Assembly (NCBI GenBank): GCA_030065935.1
Contig: JASJCP010000047.1
Coordinates: 1 to 40,370, forward strand
Source: Xenococcaceae cyanobacterium MO_167.B27
Lineage (GTDB): Bacteria; Cyanobacteriota; Cyanobacteriia; Cyanobacteriales; Xenococcaceae
Direction of reading: 5' to 3'
DNA length: 40,370 nucleotides
The position numbers and the translations under genes are program-made. Positions 7,388-16,745 of this stretch are shown in pieces. Numbering within the stretch: position 1 is the first letter of the stretch; every line of letters begins with the position of its first letter. The notes under the pieces are model-generated. The model made no database searches, was not told the origin of the DNA, and worked only from the letters and a program-made list of their open reading frames with translations.

Positions 7388-8449
7388 TTAATTTTTTAAA
7401 TCCAGCTTTTTTAGCTTATTTATAGATTCTTCTATTGTTTGAAGCTGATTTTCTATAGTTTTAATTTTTTCTTGGTCTTCTGCTAAAAAGTTTAGTCTTT
7501 GTTTATCAATATTTGCTTCAAGAATTCTTAACTCTTGATATGAACGATTTATATTTCTGTAAGTATTTTGTACTAAATTGTTGACTTGAAAAAATAAATT
7601 AATTAGAGCAATAAATAATAAAACTAAAGTAACTCCACCACCAATTGTAAGTATATTTTGGGTTCTTTCTGAAATTTTAACTGCTTTTTCAGCAGAGTTA
7701 TTAGCATTAGATACTGCATCAGGAATTGAACTACGAATTGAATAAGGAAGAGAAGATTTAATAGCTTTACTAAGATAGTCTTCAACATCATTCTCAGGGT
7801 TATTTCTAAATTCAACATAATTCCCATATTGAGGATAATTAAGGGGAGAACTCATATCTTTCCAGTGTTTAATTGGACTTAACTTTGTAAATTCCATCCA
7901 GATTAGATCTTCATCTACTGAAAAAGTATAGTCATTATTAGTTAAATTATGTAATGGAATTGAAAGTTGTCCTGTAAAACCAGGATCTACTAAAGGACCA
8001 GTACCCAATAGAAGACCTTTATAAACATGAGTAATTTTTAAATTAAATCTTATTGCTATATAATCTGGAACACGAAACATAGGTTCTAATGTAACAAACG
8101 CAATAGAATTTTTTTTCAAAGTAAATTCTTTCTTTTTAACTATTGAATTTGTAATACTTTGAGTTTGTGATTTTTGACGTTCAATATTTACAATTTGCTT
8201 TTCACCCTGTTCATCCCAATAAACTAACTTTCCACGAATAGGAACTGCATAAGATGCCGATTTTAGTTTTTTAATTTCAAAAGGATGAATCATTCCCGTT
8301 TTCGCAACATAGTCACAAATATCTGCTGAATTGAGTAATGCAGGCGCAATTTTAGGAAAAGGATCTTTTTGTCTATATTTATCGAATCGTGCTTTAGCAT
8401 CCTTATCATCTTCAGCAAGGTAATCTTTGGGTCGATTAACATTAATCAT
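7388..8449 (-). CDS. dCTP-deaminase/dUTPase-fold protein with membrane anchor and coiled coil
   Basis: Residues about 30-195 resemble the trimeric DCD/dUTPase beta fold. The signature is LVDPGFTGQLSIPLHN (153-168), preceded by FNLKITHVYKGLLLGTG and followed by a late strand (DLIWMEFTKLSP). In true dCTP deaminases the next strand reads LEF with the catalytic Glu. Here the aligned residue is Pro165, so deamination is unlikely. Residues about 268-288 form one transmembrane helix (GGGVTLVLLFIALINLFF), and 295-350 a charged coiled coil. This gives a cytoplasmic nucleotide-binding trimer tied to the membrane. It starts two bases after the PurZ-like stop. It could be a dUTPase-like hydrolase, or a nucleotide sensor or effector. 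Confidence 0.7.
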   Translation of the reverse strand: MINVNRPKDYLAEDDKDAKARFDKYRQKDPFPKIAPALLNSADICDYVAKTGMIHPFEIKKLKSASYAVPIRGKLVYWDEQGEKQIVNIERQKSQTQSITNSIVKKKEFTLKKNSIAFVTLEPMFRVPDYIAIRFNLKITHVYKGLLLGTGPLVDPGFTGQLSIPLHNLTNNDYTFSVDEDLIWMEFTKLSPIKHWKDMSSPLNYPQYGNYVEFRNNPENDVEDYLSKAIKSSLPYSIRSSIPDAVSNANNSAEKAVKISERTQNILTIGGGVTLVLLFIALINLFFQVNNLVQNTYRNINRSYQELRILEANIDKQRLNFLAEDQEKIKTIENQLQTIEESINKLKKLDLKN

Positions 8450-8451
8450 AA

Positions 8452-9486
8452 CTAGCAGATTTTTATAGCTTGAGGGTATTTAATAAGAGACGAGGGACTA
8501 AATCCAAAATAGTTAATAGGTGCGTTAATTAGTGATTCAATCTTACGAACAAAAGAAATTGTTTTGTCCGATAAATATTCTAAAGATGAACATGACGCAT
8601 CTACATAATCTAGATGATTTAAAACAATCTTGGTTGGTCTGTTGGTTACAATCGCATTTACTACGACATCAGGATCGAAACGAGCAACTCTTCTAACAGC
8701 TTTGGTAACAGATGTATATTCAATAATGGGAATTTTACTTCCCGATTCATGGGTGATGGTTTCCCAATCAATTTCGTTTGGTAAATCTCCTGAATTGCCA
8801 GCAACACGAATTGGAAAGGAACGTATTACCAAAACTATGTCATCAACATCTAATGGACTAAGACCTGCTTCAGAAACAAATGCTGCTGCGGTGGTATCTC
8901 TGCTTGTAACGTAAGGATAATATTCTGAGTGCAGAAGTGATAGACCAAATCCCTGTGTACCTTCAATGATTATTCTTTCTCCTTGCTGTAAACATTGCCT
9001 CATAAATGGCACTACAGGTTTGATATATGGTTTTAGGAGTTCTTCATGTTTAGCAAGCCTTGTCTCAGAACTACGTTCAATGCGCTTACGAACTGCTGCA
9101 CCTGTACCACTTAAAGTAGAACCAATAGAATATCGTAAAAGGCTATTTTTCTCCTCTAATTGTTCTTTCTCTGTAATTAACATTGCGTTGGGGTCAATCA
9201 TTACCCTTTCTGGAGTAAGAGACGCAATTTCGATTTCATTGAGTAGTAACTGAGGCTCTATATAGCTACCTGCACTGATTACACACTTGATCTCTGGAAG
9301 AATAGCAGCAGTAGGTAATTGCCTAAATACTAAAGGATTGCCAGATGAATCTATGACAGTATGACCAGAATTAGAACCGCCAACTCTTACTGCTGCGACC
9401 GCATTTTGCTCCCTTGCTAAAAAGTGAGCAACTTTCCCCTTTCCTTCTGAGCCAAACTGACCCCCAACTACCACTGTTACTGGCAT
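8452..9486 (-). CDS. PurZ-like short adenylosuccinate synthetase
   Basis: The 344-aa protein belongs to the PurA fold, which couples a purine nucleotide to aspartate. It is much shorter than bacterial PurA (about 430 aa) and resembles the short archaeal/phage type in its N-terminus VVVGGQFGSEGKGK, IEGTQGFGLSLL, YPYVTSRDTTAAAF, IRSFPIRVAG and TSVTKAVRRVARFD. The catalytic Asp13 of PurA is Ser13 here, the change reported for phage PurZ enzymes that use dGMP to make the precursor of 2-aminoadenine. The second catalytic residue, His42 (SNSGHTV), is kept. The gene overlaps the upstream stop by 10 bases. A housekeeping purA is expected elsewhere. dGMP use is inferred, not shown. Confidence 0.82.
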   Translation of the reverse strand: MPVTVVVGGQFGSEGKGKVAHFLAREQNAVAAVRVGGSNSGHTVIDSSGNPLVFRQLPTAAILPEIKCVISAGSYIEPQLLLNEIEIASLTPERVMIDPNAMLITEKEQLEEKNSLLRYSIGSTLSGTGAAVRKRIERSSETRLAKHEELLKPYIKPVVPFMRQCLQQGERIIIEGTQGFGLSLLHSEYYPYVTSRDTTAAAFVSEAGLSPLDVDDIVLVIRSFPIRVAGNSGDLPNEIDWETITHESGSKIPIIEYTSVTKAVRRVARFDPDVVVNAIVTNRPTKIVLNHLDYVDASCSSLEYLSDKTISFVRKIESLINAPINYFGFSPSSLIKYPQAIKIC

Positions 9487-11570
9487 AGATTCAATTCTTT
9501 TTTCTCTTGCTCGATCCAGTTTACAGTCTTAGGTATCTCGGACATAACCGAGGTTAAATCTTGTTCATTGGAAACCACTATATTGGCAAATGAAGCCAGC
9601 TTGTTCATATTTTCCTCCGTTAAGCGAGACTCAGCCTCAAAAAATTCTTCACGAGTTCCACCTCTTGCAATGTACCTTTCTAAACGAATTTGCTTAGGGA
9701 TGTCAAGGTGGATATGAAGAAAAGACGAGCCAAATTTCTCTACCAAGAAAGCATGATCTTCAGGAAAGCGCAAACCATCTATAACCAAATTTCCGTTTTG
9801 AGGTGTTCTTTGAATAACCTGTTTGCATAGCCAACGTTGACCAGGATTTTGATTAATCTCGATCCCTATTTTCTGTAGTGTCTCACGAGAAGGTTCTATT
9901 CCTCTTTCTCGAAGAATCTCGGCTAATATCAGACTAAAGCGTGTATAGGAAAATCCGCAGTCTTTTAGCTGCATTCCCAAAGTGGTTTTTCCAGAAGCAA
10001 TAGCTCCACTAAGTCCAATTACTTTTTTATTTTGCCAAGGTGAGATATCAGTATTAATCTCAGGAATAATTAAATACTCTTCTTCCTCATTACCCAACCC
10101 TTCAAACTTACCAGTCCAGAAGAAAATACCCACAACAGCAGATGTTATAGCATCCAACTCATCATGACTAACTGAGTTGTTAAGAAATTCTCCCTTAATA
10201 CCAAAATCACCCAATCCTCCGGTTAAAAATTCCAAACCAGCTTGTTTTCGAGGAATTCTCATGATATCCTGTGCTGCACCAGGATAGCTTTCAATTACGG
10301 GAATGCCTTTACTCCTAAAGTGTTGAGCTAACCGAATACCTCTAGATGTCAAACCCTGCATACTTTTAATCAAACAGGGATAAACATTAATTCCTCTCTT
10401 TTTCAAGATTCTCTCGCATTCTCTGGTAATACCGTAAATTTTACGCCCTGGATCTTCATCATCAACAGTTAATCTACCTTTGGGTAAAGAAAGAGGCGAG
10501 TCAATCGAAATGAGATCGGGATTAGCATTCAGGGTAGCTTCAATTATTTCAGTGTCAGTCTTTAGTGTTTGTGTTTCTCCATAGTTACCTGTCAGTAAAC
10601 ACCACCCTGATGCTCTTTTTTCTGAGCCAGTAATATCTAAACCAATAACTTTAAAATTAGATAAATTTTTAATAGCAGATAAATCAGAAAATGTAATTAA
10701 AGAATTATATTCTCCCTGATAAGGAAATATTTGAATTCCCTGACGCGCTCCTTTATTATTATCAGATGACCATTGTAATTGACTCGGATGAGCAGAAAAA
10801 CGATATTTTGGTCGTATTCGTGGAGGAATTTCTTGTTTTTCCATAAGGCGGTAAATAACCTCATCAAAAATTTGTTTCATGCCTTCTACATCAGCATGAT
10901 TATAAGCAATGAGTGTTTTAAGAGAATTAAGATCCCCTCGACAATATTTATGCCAAAGTAATGGTGCAGTTTCCCCTTCTAAATTACTTAAATATGATTC
11001 CCTTTTGATTCCAATCTGTTTTTCTATTTTCTTTTGTCCGCCAGACAAATCAACCCTTTTAGCCAGAAAGCGAAGGTCTATATGAGCTAAAGGTAATTGT
11101 AAATTTGGGAATTTTTCTCTAATAAAAGGAAGATCGAATAGCGAACCATTAAAAGTAACAATGACTTTTGCTTTAGATATTATGTCTTGAATTGGTTTTA
11201 TATCTTGCCCTTGAATGTAAACATGATATTGATTATTTAAGCTTAAACCAATTAGCGTTATATCATCGTAATATTTACTTAATCCAGTAGTTTCTATATC
11301 TAAAAAAATAGTATCTTTCGGAAAACTAAATGCAATTCTATAATATTCTTGATGCTGTAAGCGATCGCAAAAAAAAGCCACATTACCTTTTTGCAAGGAT
11401 TGTTTAGATTCAGTCAAAATACTGTCTGTATCTTTTTCTTGACCAAAGATAGACAACTGCACTTCTTGCTGATTCTCAAAATCTTGCCAAGAAGTAACTC
11501 CAGACTCCCATAACTGATATTCCTTTTTTTTTCCAATACCTTTTAGATGTTGAAAGGTGGAATTAAGCAT
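9477..11570 (-). CDS. DEDD exonuclease - DUF429 - P-loop kinase fusion
   Basis: This 697-aa protein carries four modules. Residues 1-35 form a helix-hairpin-helix-like start (LKGIGKKKEYQLWESGV). About 85-245 is a YprB-like DEDD ribonuclease-H-fold exonuclease (Asp91 and Glu93 in FLDIETTGL, Asp146 in NGSLFDLPF, Asp227 in NHADVEGM). About 306-485 is a DUF429 RNase-H-like domain (Asp312 in GLDITGS, Asp357 in SIDSPLSLP, HDELDAITSAV). About 515-690 is a P-loop kinase (GAIASGKTT, 522-530; VIDGLRFPED) resembling dNMP or dephospho-CoA kinases. It is first gene of the operon and overlaps the next start. No clear Shine-Dalgarno precedes its ATG. The fusion joins nucleic-acid trimming with nucleotide phosphorylation. 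Function unknown. Confidence 0.75.
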   Translation of the reverse strand: MLNSTFQHLKGIGKKKEYQLWESGVTSWQDFENQQEVQLSIFGQEKDTDSILTESKQSLQKGNVAFFCDRLQHQEYYRIAFSFPKDTIFLDIETTGLSKYYDDITLIGLSLNNQYHVYIQGQDIKPIQDIISKAKVIVTFNGSLFDLPFIREKFPNLQLPLAHIDLRFLAKRVDLSGGQKKIEKQIGIKRESYLSNLEGETAPLLWHKYCRGDLNSLKTLIAYNHADVEGMKQIFDEVIYRLMEKQEIPPRIRPKYRFSAHPSQLQWSSDNNKGARQGIQIFPYQGEYNSLITFSDLSAIKNLSNFKVIGLDITGSEKRASGWCLLTGNYGETQTLKTDTEIIEATLNANPDLISIDSPLSLPKGRLTVDDEDPGRKIYGITRECERILKKRGINVYPCLIKSMQGLTSRGIRLAQHFRSKGIPVIESYPGAAQDIMRIPRKQAGLEFLTGGLGDFGIKGEFLNNSVSHDELDAITSAVVGIFFWTGKFEGLGNEEEEYLIIPEINTDISPWQNKKVIGLSGAIASGKTTLGMQLKDCGFSYTRFSLILAEILRERGIEPSRETLQKIGIEINQNPGQRWLCKQVIQRTPQNGNLVIDGLRFPEDHAFLVEKFGSSFLHIHLDIPKQIRLERYIARGGTREEFFEAESRLTEENMNKLASFANIVVSNEQDLTSVMSEIPKTVNWIEQEKKELNLCQ

Positions 11571-11895
11571 TTTATTAAAAATATAAATTTATTGACTAAA
11601 AGAAAAACTAATAAACACCAAAGTAATAACTTTAGTAGCTTAACCCTTTCTGAAATCTTATGGAACTAAGCTTAAGAAATTTTCTTAAATCTCTAATCAA
11701 AACCGAAATATGGCTTTAGGTTTGTTGTTAAAACCTCACCGCTTTACGAAAAGTAAGTCTTAATATCTTCTATGGTAGGGAAAGCCGAATAGAGAATGTA
11801 GTGTAATTGCCAAGGTCAGAAGTATAGGCGATCAGTGAAGATCAATGTCTAGAATTAGATATCAGAATATATAGTACCTCGAAAGCAAAACAACT
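11571..11895. other. Divergent intergenic region, PurZ-like operon / htpG
   Basis: 325 bases separate the first gene of the minus-strand operon from htpG, so promoters for both must lie here. The sequence is AT-rich. I see no CIRCE-type inverted repeat (TTAGCACTC-N9-GAGTGCTAA) and no unambiguous -35/-10 pair. Confidence 0.5.
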
Positions 11896-13872
11896 ATGGC
11901 TGTACTTGAAAAAGGTAACATTACGATCCATACCGAGAATATCTTTCCGATTATCAAAAAATCTCTCTACACCGATCATGAAATTTTCTTAAGAGAACTA
12001 GTCTCTAATTCTGTAGATGCTATCTCAAAATTAAAAATGGCATCTTTAGCAGGAGAAACCACAGGAGATTTACCAGAACCTCAAATTAAAATTGCTGTCG
12101 ATCAAACTAAAAAAACTCTTTCTGTTTCTGATAATGGCATTGGAATGACAGCAGAGGAAATAAAGAAATATATTAACCAGGTTGCTTTTTCTAGCGCAGA
12201 AGACTTTATTCAAAAATACGAAAAAACTGCTAATGATTTAATTGGTCACTTTGGATTGGGTTTTTACTCTTCCTTCATGGTGGCAAAACAAGTAGAAATC
12301 GATACTCTCTCTTATAAAGAAGGTGCAACAGCAGTTCACTGGAGTTGTGATGGTTCACCAGAATTTGAACTAACAGACTCAGAACGCACTACTGTGGGAA
12401 CGACTATCACTCTAACTCTCCAAGATGAAGAAGTAGAATATGCAGAACCCCAACGCATTAAGCAATTAATCAAAACTTACTGCGACTTCATGCCTGTTAA
12501 AATTGTCATGGATGGGGAACAGATTAACAAACAACGGTCATTGTGGAAAGAGTCGCCCCAAAACCTGACCAAAGATGATTATTTAGAGTTTTATCGCTAT
12601 CTTTATCCCTTCCAAGAAGACCCTCTATTGTGGGTACACCTCAATACTGACTATCCTTTCTTACTCAATGGTATTCTCTACTTCCCCAAACTCAAGCCTG
12701 ATGTAGATGTTTCTAAAGGACAGATAAAATTATTCTGTAATCAAGTCTTTGTCAGTGACCATTGTGAAGAGATTATCCCTGACTTTTTAATGCCTTTACG
12801 GGGCGTGATAGATAGTCCTGATATTCCTCTTAATGTATCCCGTAGTGCTTTAACTAATGACCGCACTGTGCGCCGTATTGCTGATTTTATTGCCAAAAAG
12901 ATCGGCGATCGCCTAAAATCTCTCTATAGGGAAAATCGCGATGAGTATGTCTCTTGTTGGGAAGATGTAGGAACTTTCGTTAAATATGGTTCAATGAAAA
13001 ATGAAAAGTTCCGTAAGCAAGTAGAAGACTTCATCATCTATCCCACTACTTATCAAGCTGATGCTACATCTAGCAGCGAAGATACTCCCAAAGTGGAAGT
13101 ACAAACCGAATCAGGAGATGCTTGGGAAGATGTCAAAACCAATACTTCTACTAATACAAAACCTTACACCACTCTCAAAGAATATCTAGAAAGAAATAAA
13201 GCCACCCAAGAAAATCGCGTTTTCTACTGTAGCGATACTTCTACTCAGAGTACTTATGTAGAACTTTACAAAAATCAAGGTTTAGAAGTTCTATTTTTAG
13301 ACTCCTTTATTGATACCAACTACTTTATTCCTTTCTTAGAGCGAGAACACAGCGATGTCACCTTTTCCCGTGTTGATTCGGAACTGGATAAAACTCTAGT
13401 AGAAGATGATAAAGCACAAGAAATAGTCGATCCCTCAACCAACAAGACTCGCAGCGAACTGATTAAAGAAATTTTTGAGAAAGCACTCAATAAACCGAGA
13501 GTTAATATCAAAACTCAGGCGATTAAATCTGATGACCCCCAAAGTACACCTCCAGCTATGGTATTACTACCAGAAGCAATGCGGAGATTACAGGAAATGA
13601 CCGCTTTAATGCAAGAAAAAGCGATGGGATTCCCCGAAGATCATATATTAATGATCAATACTAGCCATCCCCTAATTCAAAATATTCTTGACTTGAATAA
13701 AGGCTCAATTATTGATGCGTCAGGAAATTCTACTTCTAATGAGTTAGTTAATATGATGTGTCTTCATATCTATGATTTAGCATTAATGGCGCAAAAAGCC
13801 TTTGATGCAGAGGGAATGAAAGCTTTTGTAGAACGCTCTAATCAGGTTTTGACTAAACTAACTCAAAACTAA
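11896..13872 (+). CDS. htpG: Chaperone HtpG (Hsp90)
   Basis: HtpG is the dimeric ATP-dependent Hsp90 chaperone of the cytoplasm, linked in cyanobacteria to heat, light and phycobilisome stress. The 658-aa protein begins MAVLEKGNITIHTENIFP and shows the GHKL ATP-site motifs ELVSNSVDAISKLK, DNGIGMTAEE and GHFGLGFYS. The middle-domain segments NSRSAL-like (VSRSALTNDRTVRRI) and FVSDHCEEI follow. Near residues 385-415 an acidic Ser/Thr-rich linker (SSSEDTPKVEVQTESGD) is longer than in E. coli. A strong terminator lies 22 bases past the stop, so it is a single-gene unit at its 3' side. Confidence 0.97.
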   Translation: MAVLEKGNITIHTENIFPIIKKSLYTDHEIFLRELVSNSVDAISKLKMASLAGETTGDLPEPQIKIAVDQTKKTLSVSDNGIGMTAEEIKKYINQVAFSSAEDFIQKYEKTANDLIGHFGLGFYSSFMVAKQVEIDTLSYKEGATAVHWSCDGSPEFELTDSERTTVGTTITLTLQDEEVEYAEPQRIKQLIKTYCDFMPVKIVMDGEQINKQRSLWKESPQNLTKDDYLEFYRYLYPFQEDPLLWVHLNTDYPFLLNGILYFPKLKPDVDVSKGQIKLFCNQVFVSDHCEEIIPDFLMPLRGVIDSPDIPLNVSRSALTNDRTVRRIADFIAKKIGDRLKSLYRENRDEYVSCWEDVGTFVKYGSMKNEKFRKQVEDFIIYPTTYQADATSSSEDTPKVEVQTESGDAWEDVKTNTSTNTKPYTTLKEYLERNKATQENRVFYCSDTSTQSTYVELYKNQGLEVLFLDSFIDTNYFIPFLEREHSDVTFSRVDSELDKTLVEDDKAQEIVDPSTNKTRSELIKEIFEKALNKPRVNIKTQAIKSDDPQSTPPAMVLLPEAMRRLQEMTALMQEKAMGFPEDHILMINTSHPLIQNILDLNKGSIIDASGNSTSNELVNMMCLHIYDLALMAQKAFDAEGMKAFVERSNQVLTKLTQN

Positions 13873-13894
13873 TCTTAATAGTAATTTATTCCTA

Positions 13895-13924
13895 GAGTGC
13901 AAAATAGTTTTGCACTCTTTTTTT
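13895..13924 (+). terminator. Rho-independent terminator of htpG
   Basis: GAGTGCAAAA (13895-13904) pairs perfectly with TTTTGCACTC (13908-13917) across a TAG loop. A run of seven T follows. Confidence 0.93.
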
Positions 13925-14638
13925 ACTGGATGTGTATTGTTATCAGAATAAAACAAGAAAAAAGCGGGAGTATAATTAAATAACTTTGTACTAATATCAG
14001 TAGGTTTGCTGATTCTATTTCTAACTGACATCAGTATAAACACGGAATTATTCAATTAAGCTGATAAAACATAGCTATTGACCTGGTTTCTGGACATTTG
14101 TAAAAATTATTGATTTTAATTACTATTGATTAACTACGGGTCTATAAACATTCAAAAAAATGGTAGTTATATGATGTTATCTGGTATTGTAGGGGAAAAT
14201 AGTAGATTTTAGCTGCAAAATTAACCATAAATAATGCAACAATAATAATCTAATAATAAAAAATAGTTTAGTATTATTGTTCAAAATTAAATTTCAGTAA
14301 GTCTAAAAATACTTTATCATTTCTTTAAAATCTTGCTTGTTTTATAAAAAAAATATATAAAAATCAGTGACAACACCGAGGTTTAACAGTTTTTTTTCTT
14401 GATAAGCTTGACAACAATAGTAGATAAATAAAATCAAACAATCAGCCTAGACTAAAAACTCTAAACAATCAGCTTTGAGCATCTATGATACAAGAATTAA
14501 AGTATTTTTGATTATTGTGGTCATATTAAAAACAGTAATTTATCTATCATGTTGGTCTTAATCGTCATTAAAAATACCGCGTTAAAAAAAATTGTTTCTG
14601 GTTCGGTCTTATAAATAGGAGCAAAATAGGCAAACTCT
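13925..14638. other. AT-rich intergenic region before the histidine kinase
   Basis: About 700 bases contain no plausible gene on either strand, only poly-A/T stretches. It presumably includes the promoter of the histidine kinase. I see no clear operator or riboswitch. Confidence 0.6.
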
Positions 14639-16594
14639 ATGTTGCAGTTTAGTTGGAGAAGACTACCTTTAGCAGCCAAGATCGGCACAGCTATGACAAC
14701 AGCTATTATCTTAACTGTTGCTGGTGTAACAACTTTATCTCTTCGTAGTAAACAAGAAAGTTTTAAACAAGATTTACAACAAAGAGCAGAGCTTTTACTA
14801 GATACTATTAAAGTTGTTTCCGAAGACGAAATTTCTCAAAACGATCTTAACTATTTAGAAAATACTTTACGCGAACTCAAACAGAATAATTTAGTATTAG
14901 CAGCCAACATATATGATACTCAAGGCAGAATAGTTGCTAATTCTTCTAAATTCAAGCCAGTTGTATATAAATTATCAACCGATACTTTTAGTCAAGAGCT
15001 AATTAAAAGTAAAACAACAATTTTTCTATGGAAAAATAACCAATTATTAGCAGGAAAAACTATAACTGCAAATTCCCAAACCTTGGGTGCAGTTAGTATC
15101 GAATTATCTACTAAACCACTAAAAGCCAAGATGACTGAAGTTCGTCATCAGGGAATTATAATAGCTTTGGTAGCCTCTTGCTTAGGAACTGCGATCGCGA
15201 TATTATTAAGTCGTTCTATTACCGAACCTTTAAAAGAAATAACTAGAGCCACGAAACAAATGGCTCTAGGAGATATTAAACAAAAAATCACCATTAAAAG
15301 CGATGACGAATTAGCTGTTTTAGCTCATTCTTTTAATGGCATGAGTAGTCGCTTACAACAACTAATTTCTAACTTAAAAAATAGAGCGGAAGACTTAAGA
15401 AAAAGTGAAGTTAACAATCGAGCTTTACTAAATGCTATTCCTGATTTGATGTGGCGATTTAATAAACAAGGAACTTTAATAGACACTAAAATAACTCCTG
15501 ACAAAAAATCTTTAACTGCTGAATTATTACAAAAAAATGTCGAAGAAATTTTCCCTGGGAATGTAGCATCTCAGTTTCGTAATTCTATCAAGATGGCTTT
15601 AGAAACTAATGAAATTCAGATTTTTGAATATGAATGGTTTGTTGAAAGACGTAGGAGATATTTTGAAGCTCGTATTGTACTGTGTGGCGAAAATGATGTA
15701 TTAGCTATTATTCGAGATAATACTGATAAGAAATTAGCTCAAGAAGAATTGAAACGAGCTAAAGAAGCAGCAGAAGCAGCCAATGTTGCTAAAACTAAGT
15801 TTTTGGCTAATATGAGTCATGAGTTAAGAACTCCTCTCAACGGTATTTTAGGATTAAGTGATTTACTATTAGCTGAAGCGGAAGATTCTGGTTATAACGA
15901 CTTTCTTCCCGACTTACATCAAATTCAAAAATCTGGCCTACATTTACTAACTTTAATTGAAGATATTTTAGATCTATCTAAACTAGAATCTGATCGTGTA
16001 AGTATTCATCCTGAACGGTTTGATATTAACACTTTAGTAGCAGAAGTTCGTAGTTTAGTTATGCCCATGATTAGTAAAAATGGTAACAGTTTAACTATGG
16101 AAAATTGGGATAATCTAGGAACAATGATGAGCGACCGCAAAAGAGTTAAACAAATATTATTTAATATCCTCAGTAATGCTGCTAAATTTACTAATCAAGG
16201 AGAAATCAGTATTTCTATAACTCGCCAAGCTAAAAACTCTCTACCTGCATTAATTGATAGTCGTCAACTATCTTTACTACAAAATAAAACTCATCAAGAT
16301 ATTAATCACACAGTTAATCATCAACCCTCTGATTGGATTATTTTTTGCATCTCTGATACAGGAATTGGAATGAATCTTAAGCAAGTTAAAACTGTGTTTC
16401 AGCCGTTTATTCAAGCTGATATTGGAACAACGAAAAAGTATGGTGGTACAGGATTAGGATTAACGATTTGTAAGAGTTTTTGTGAAATGATGGGAGGAAA
16501 TATTACAGTAGAAAGTCAACTAGGAGAAGGTTCTACTTTTATCTTTTGGCTACCAGCTACTATTATTAAACCTATTGGTATTGCTGCTAGTTGA
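14639..16594 (+). CDS. Membrane sensor histidine kinase (HAMP-PAS-HisKA)
   Basis: The 651-aa sensor kinase has a first membrane helix (about 14-34), an extracytoplasmic sensory region (about 35-170, probably a CACHE/PAS-like fold), and a second helix (172-192). A HAMP domain follows (about 190-245), then a PAS-like domain (about 258-365) and a HisKA domain with phospho-acceptor His394 in [12 protein letters not shown]. The HATPase domain shows the N box ([12 protein letters not shown]), DTGIGM and GGTGLGLTI. An unusual insert (about 543-570, with [14 protein letters not shown]) splits the ATPase domain between the N and G1 boxes. No receiver domain or response-regulator gene is adjacent, so it is an orphan kinase. 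The ligand is unknown. Confidence 0.92.
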   Translation: MLQFSWRRLPLAAKIGTAMTTAIILTVAGVTTLSLRSKQESFKQDLQQRAELLLDTIKVVSEDEISQNDLNYLENTLRELKQNNLVLAANIYDTQGRIVANSSKFKPVVYKLSTDTFSQELIKSKTTIFLWKNNQLLAGKTITANSQTLGAVSIELSTKPLKAKMTEVRHQGIIIALVASCLGTAIAILLSRSITEPLKEITRATKQMALGDIKQKITIKSDDELAVLAHSFNGMSSRLQQLISNLKNRAEDLRKSEVNNRALLNAIPDLMWRFNKQGTLIDTKITPDKKSLTAELLQKNVEEIFPGNVASQFRNSIKMALETNEIQIFEYEWFVERRRRYFEARIVLCGENDVLAIIRDNTDKKLAQEELKRAKEAAEAANVAKTKFLANMSHELRTPLNGILGLSDLLLAEAEDSGYNDFLPDLHQIQKSGLHLLTLIEDILDLSKLESDRVSIHPERFDINTLVAEVRSLVMPMISKNGNSLTMENWDNLGTMMSDRKRVKQILFNILSNAAKFTNQGEISISITRQAKNSLPALIDSRQLSLLQNKTHQDINHTVNHQPSDWIIFCISDTGIGMNLKQVKTVFQPFIQADIGTTKKYGGTGLGLTICKSFCEMMGGNITVESQLGEGSTFIFWLPATIIKPIGIAAS

Positions 16595-16697
16595 AATCAG
16601 TTATTCAGTGAACAGTTAACACTGGAATTTAGACTATTACTTGAATAAACAATCAATTCAATAATAAAGAAATCCTATCTCTGGATGCGCCAATTTA

Positions 16698-16712
16698 TAT
16701 CAAATCACTTTA
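16698..16712. repeat. Solo copy of the MITE end TATCAAATCACTTTA
   Basis: These 15 bases are identical to the left end of the element at 6409. No matching right end is obvious nearby, so it may be a decayed or truncated member. Confidence 0.5.
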
Positions 16713-16745
16713 AAAGGTTAGTGAGTACCCAATTATTAGTTATGT

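Noticed and set aside
7388..8449. Ordinary metabolic dCTP deaminase
   Set aside because: The catalytic Glu position is Pro and there is a membrane helix plus coiled coil.
8630..8914. Plus-strand ORF of 94 codons inside the PurZ-like gene
   Set aside because: Shadow of the minus-strand gene, which has clear motifs over the same bases; no ribosome site.
8452..9486. Housekeeping PurA of purine biosynthesis
   Set aside because: Too short for bacterial PurA, Ser replaces catalytic Asp13, and the gene sits in a nucleotide-modification-like operon rather than a housekeeping context.
11571..11895. CIRCE or similar heat-shock operator for htpG
   Set aside because: No inverted TTAGCACTC-type repeat was found on inspection.
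13858..14055. Minus-strand ORF over the htpG terminator
   Set aside because: It reads through a strong terminator hairpin and has no ribosome site.
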